A stretch of DNA of 64,000 bases, from the NCBI RefSeq assembly GCF_030272615.1, contig NC_081409.1:245831502-245895501 (forward strand), written 5' to 3'. The notes beneath the pieces were generated by a model. That model searched no databases. It saw only the letters and a list, made by a program, of their open reading frames with translations, and had not been told where the DNA came from. Both the position numbers and the translations under genes were made by a program. The stretch's first letter is position 1; each line of letters begins with the position of its first letter. The DNA comes from Cryptomeria japonica (taxonomy: Eukaryota; Streptophyta; Pinopsida; Cupressales; Cupressaceae). Shown in pieces: positions 63,570 through 64,000 of the stretch.

Positions 63570-64000
63570 TGTTGGCAACAACAATGAAGGAAAACTGAGA
63601 TGGGGGGGGGGGGTGTGAATCAGTTTTCACCGATTTAGAAAACTTAACCTTAAATGCAAATTTGATTAACTATAACAACAACAAAGATAAGAAAATTGAT
63701 GGCACAATACACAACACCAATATTTTGACGTGGAAAACCCAATTAAGGGAAAAACCACGGTGGGAACCTACCCACAATAAGATGATACTCTGTAGTAGCA
63801 TGTGAAAATAATTACAATGGGGAATTCACATGCATTCAGGATCACTACCTAGAGCTCACTGCTCAAAATACAATAACCCAGAAGGCTACAACCCTCAGGG
63901 AAGGTTCACTACCTTACAAGGAAGTCTCATTGACTTACAAAATATTCAGACAACAATCCAGAATCAAATGAACTAAAAAAATAGCATCTGCAAATGCTTG
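63570..64000 (-). mobile_element. Partial LTR, minus strand, runs off the window
   Basis: The plus strand reads TGTTGGCAACAACAATG..., then a G13 run in GATGGGG...TGTGAATCAG, then ACGTGGAAAACCCAATTAAG and CCACGGTGGG. These are reverse complements of landmarks in the Copia LTRs of this window (TGATTCACCCC, CACCGTGGTTTTTCCC, TTGGGTTTCCACGT). It is therefore the 3' end of a related Copia-type LTR in minus orientation; the remainder lies beyond 64000. Confidence 0.75.

Overview
The window looks like repeat-dense nuclear DNA of a seed plant, most likely a gymnosperm (inference). The reasons are one intron-containing plant gene in about 64 kb, plant-type Ty3/Gypsy and Ty1/Copia LTR retrotransposons nested in each other, TATA-box LTR promoters, LINE remnants and long AT-rich intergenic DNA. 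There are no operons, CRISPR arrays or bacterial signals, and I could not identify any tRNA or rRNA gene.

Layout. 1-6.6 kb: a near-perfect palindrome, a ~50-bp minisatellite, a decayed transposase-like gene (minus strand, ~2060-4417), a ~1-kb GA/CT inverted tract and an (AT)n tract. 6.6-13.3 kb: AT-rich DNA with a LINE reverse-transcriptase tail (11677-12282). 13.3-17.1 kb: the only convincing host gene, minus strand, encoding a TPR protein with a degenerate J-like domain. It has a 20-codon first exon (17071-17130), a ~2-kb intron carrying diverged tandem repeats, and one large exon (13276-15072). 17.1-20.3 kb: upstream DNA with small palindromes and tandem repeats.

20.3-39.6 kb: a ~718-bp host sequence was duplicated in tandem and each copy was then split by a different LTR element. 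Unit A holds a 2145-bp solo LTR (20692-22836). Unit B holds a 15.7-kb Tat-type Gypsy element (23805-39549). The Gypsy LTRs look almost identical and the pol frame is open for about 2300 codons, so the insertion is young. Its polyprotein runs gag, zinc knuckle, protease, G-patch, Pro/Thr-rich linker, RT, degenerate RNase H, second intact RNase H, integrase. Gag lies in a different frame (+1 shift needed).

39.6-45.5 kb: a decayed minus-strand Copia element, next to a 1.9-kb TRIM-like non-autonomous element with a perfect 5-bp target duplication. 45.5-52.6 kb: AT-rich DNA with no recognisable gene. 52.6-62.3 kb: a three-level nest. A Gypsy integrase C-terminus is split by a Copia element (52936-62197), and the Copia pol is split by a 1496-bp solo LTR (56906-58401, TSD GATAA). 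62.3-64 kb: a small tandem repeat and the end of another minus-strand LTR that runs off the window.

Apart from the TPR gene, the coding sequence here is retrotransposon or transposon derived. The G-patch-bearing Gypsy polyprotein, the transposase-like relic and the TRIM-like element are the most interesting items. I found no convincing novel multi-gene system.
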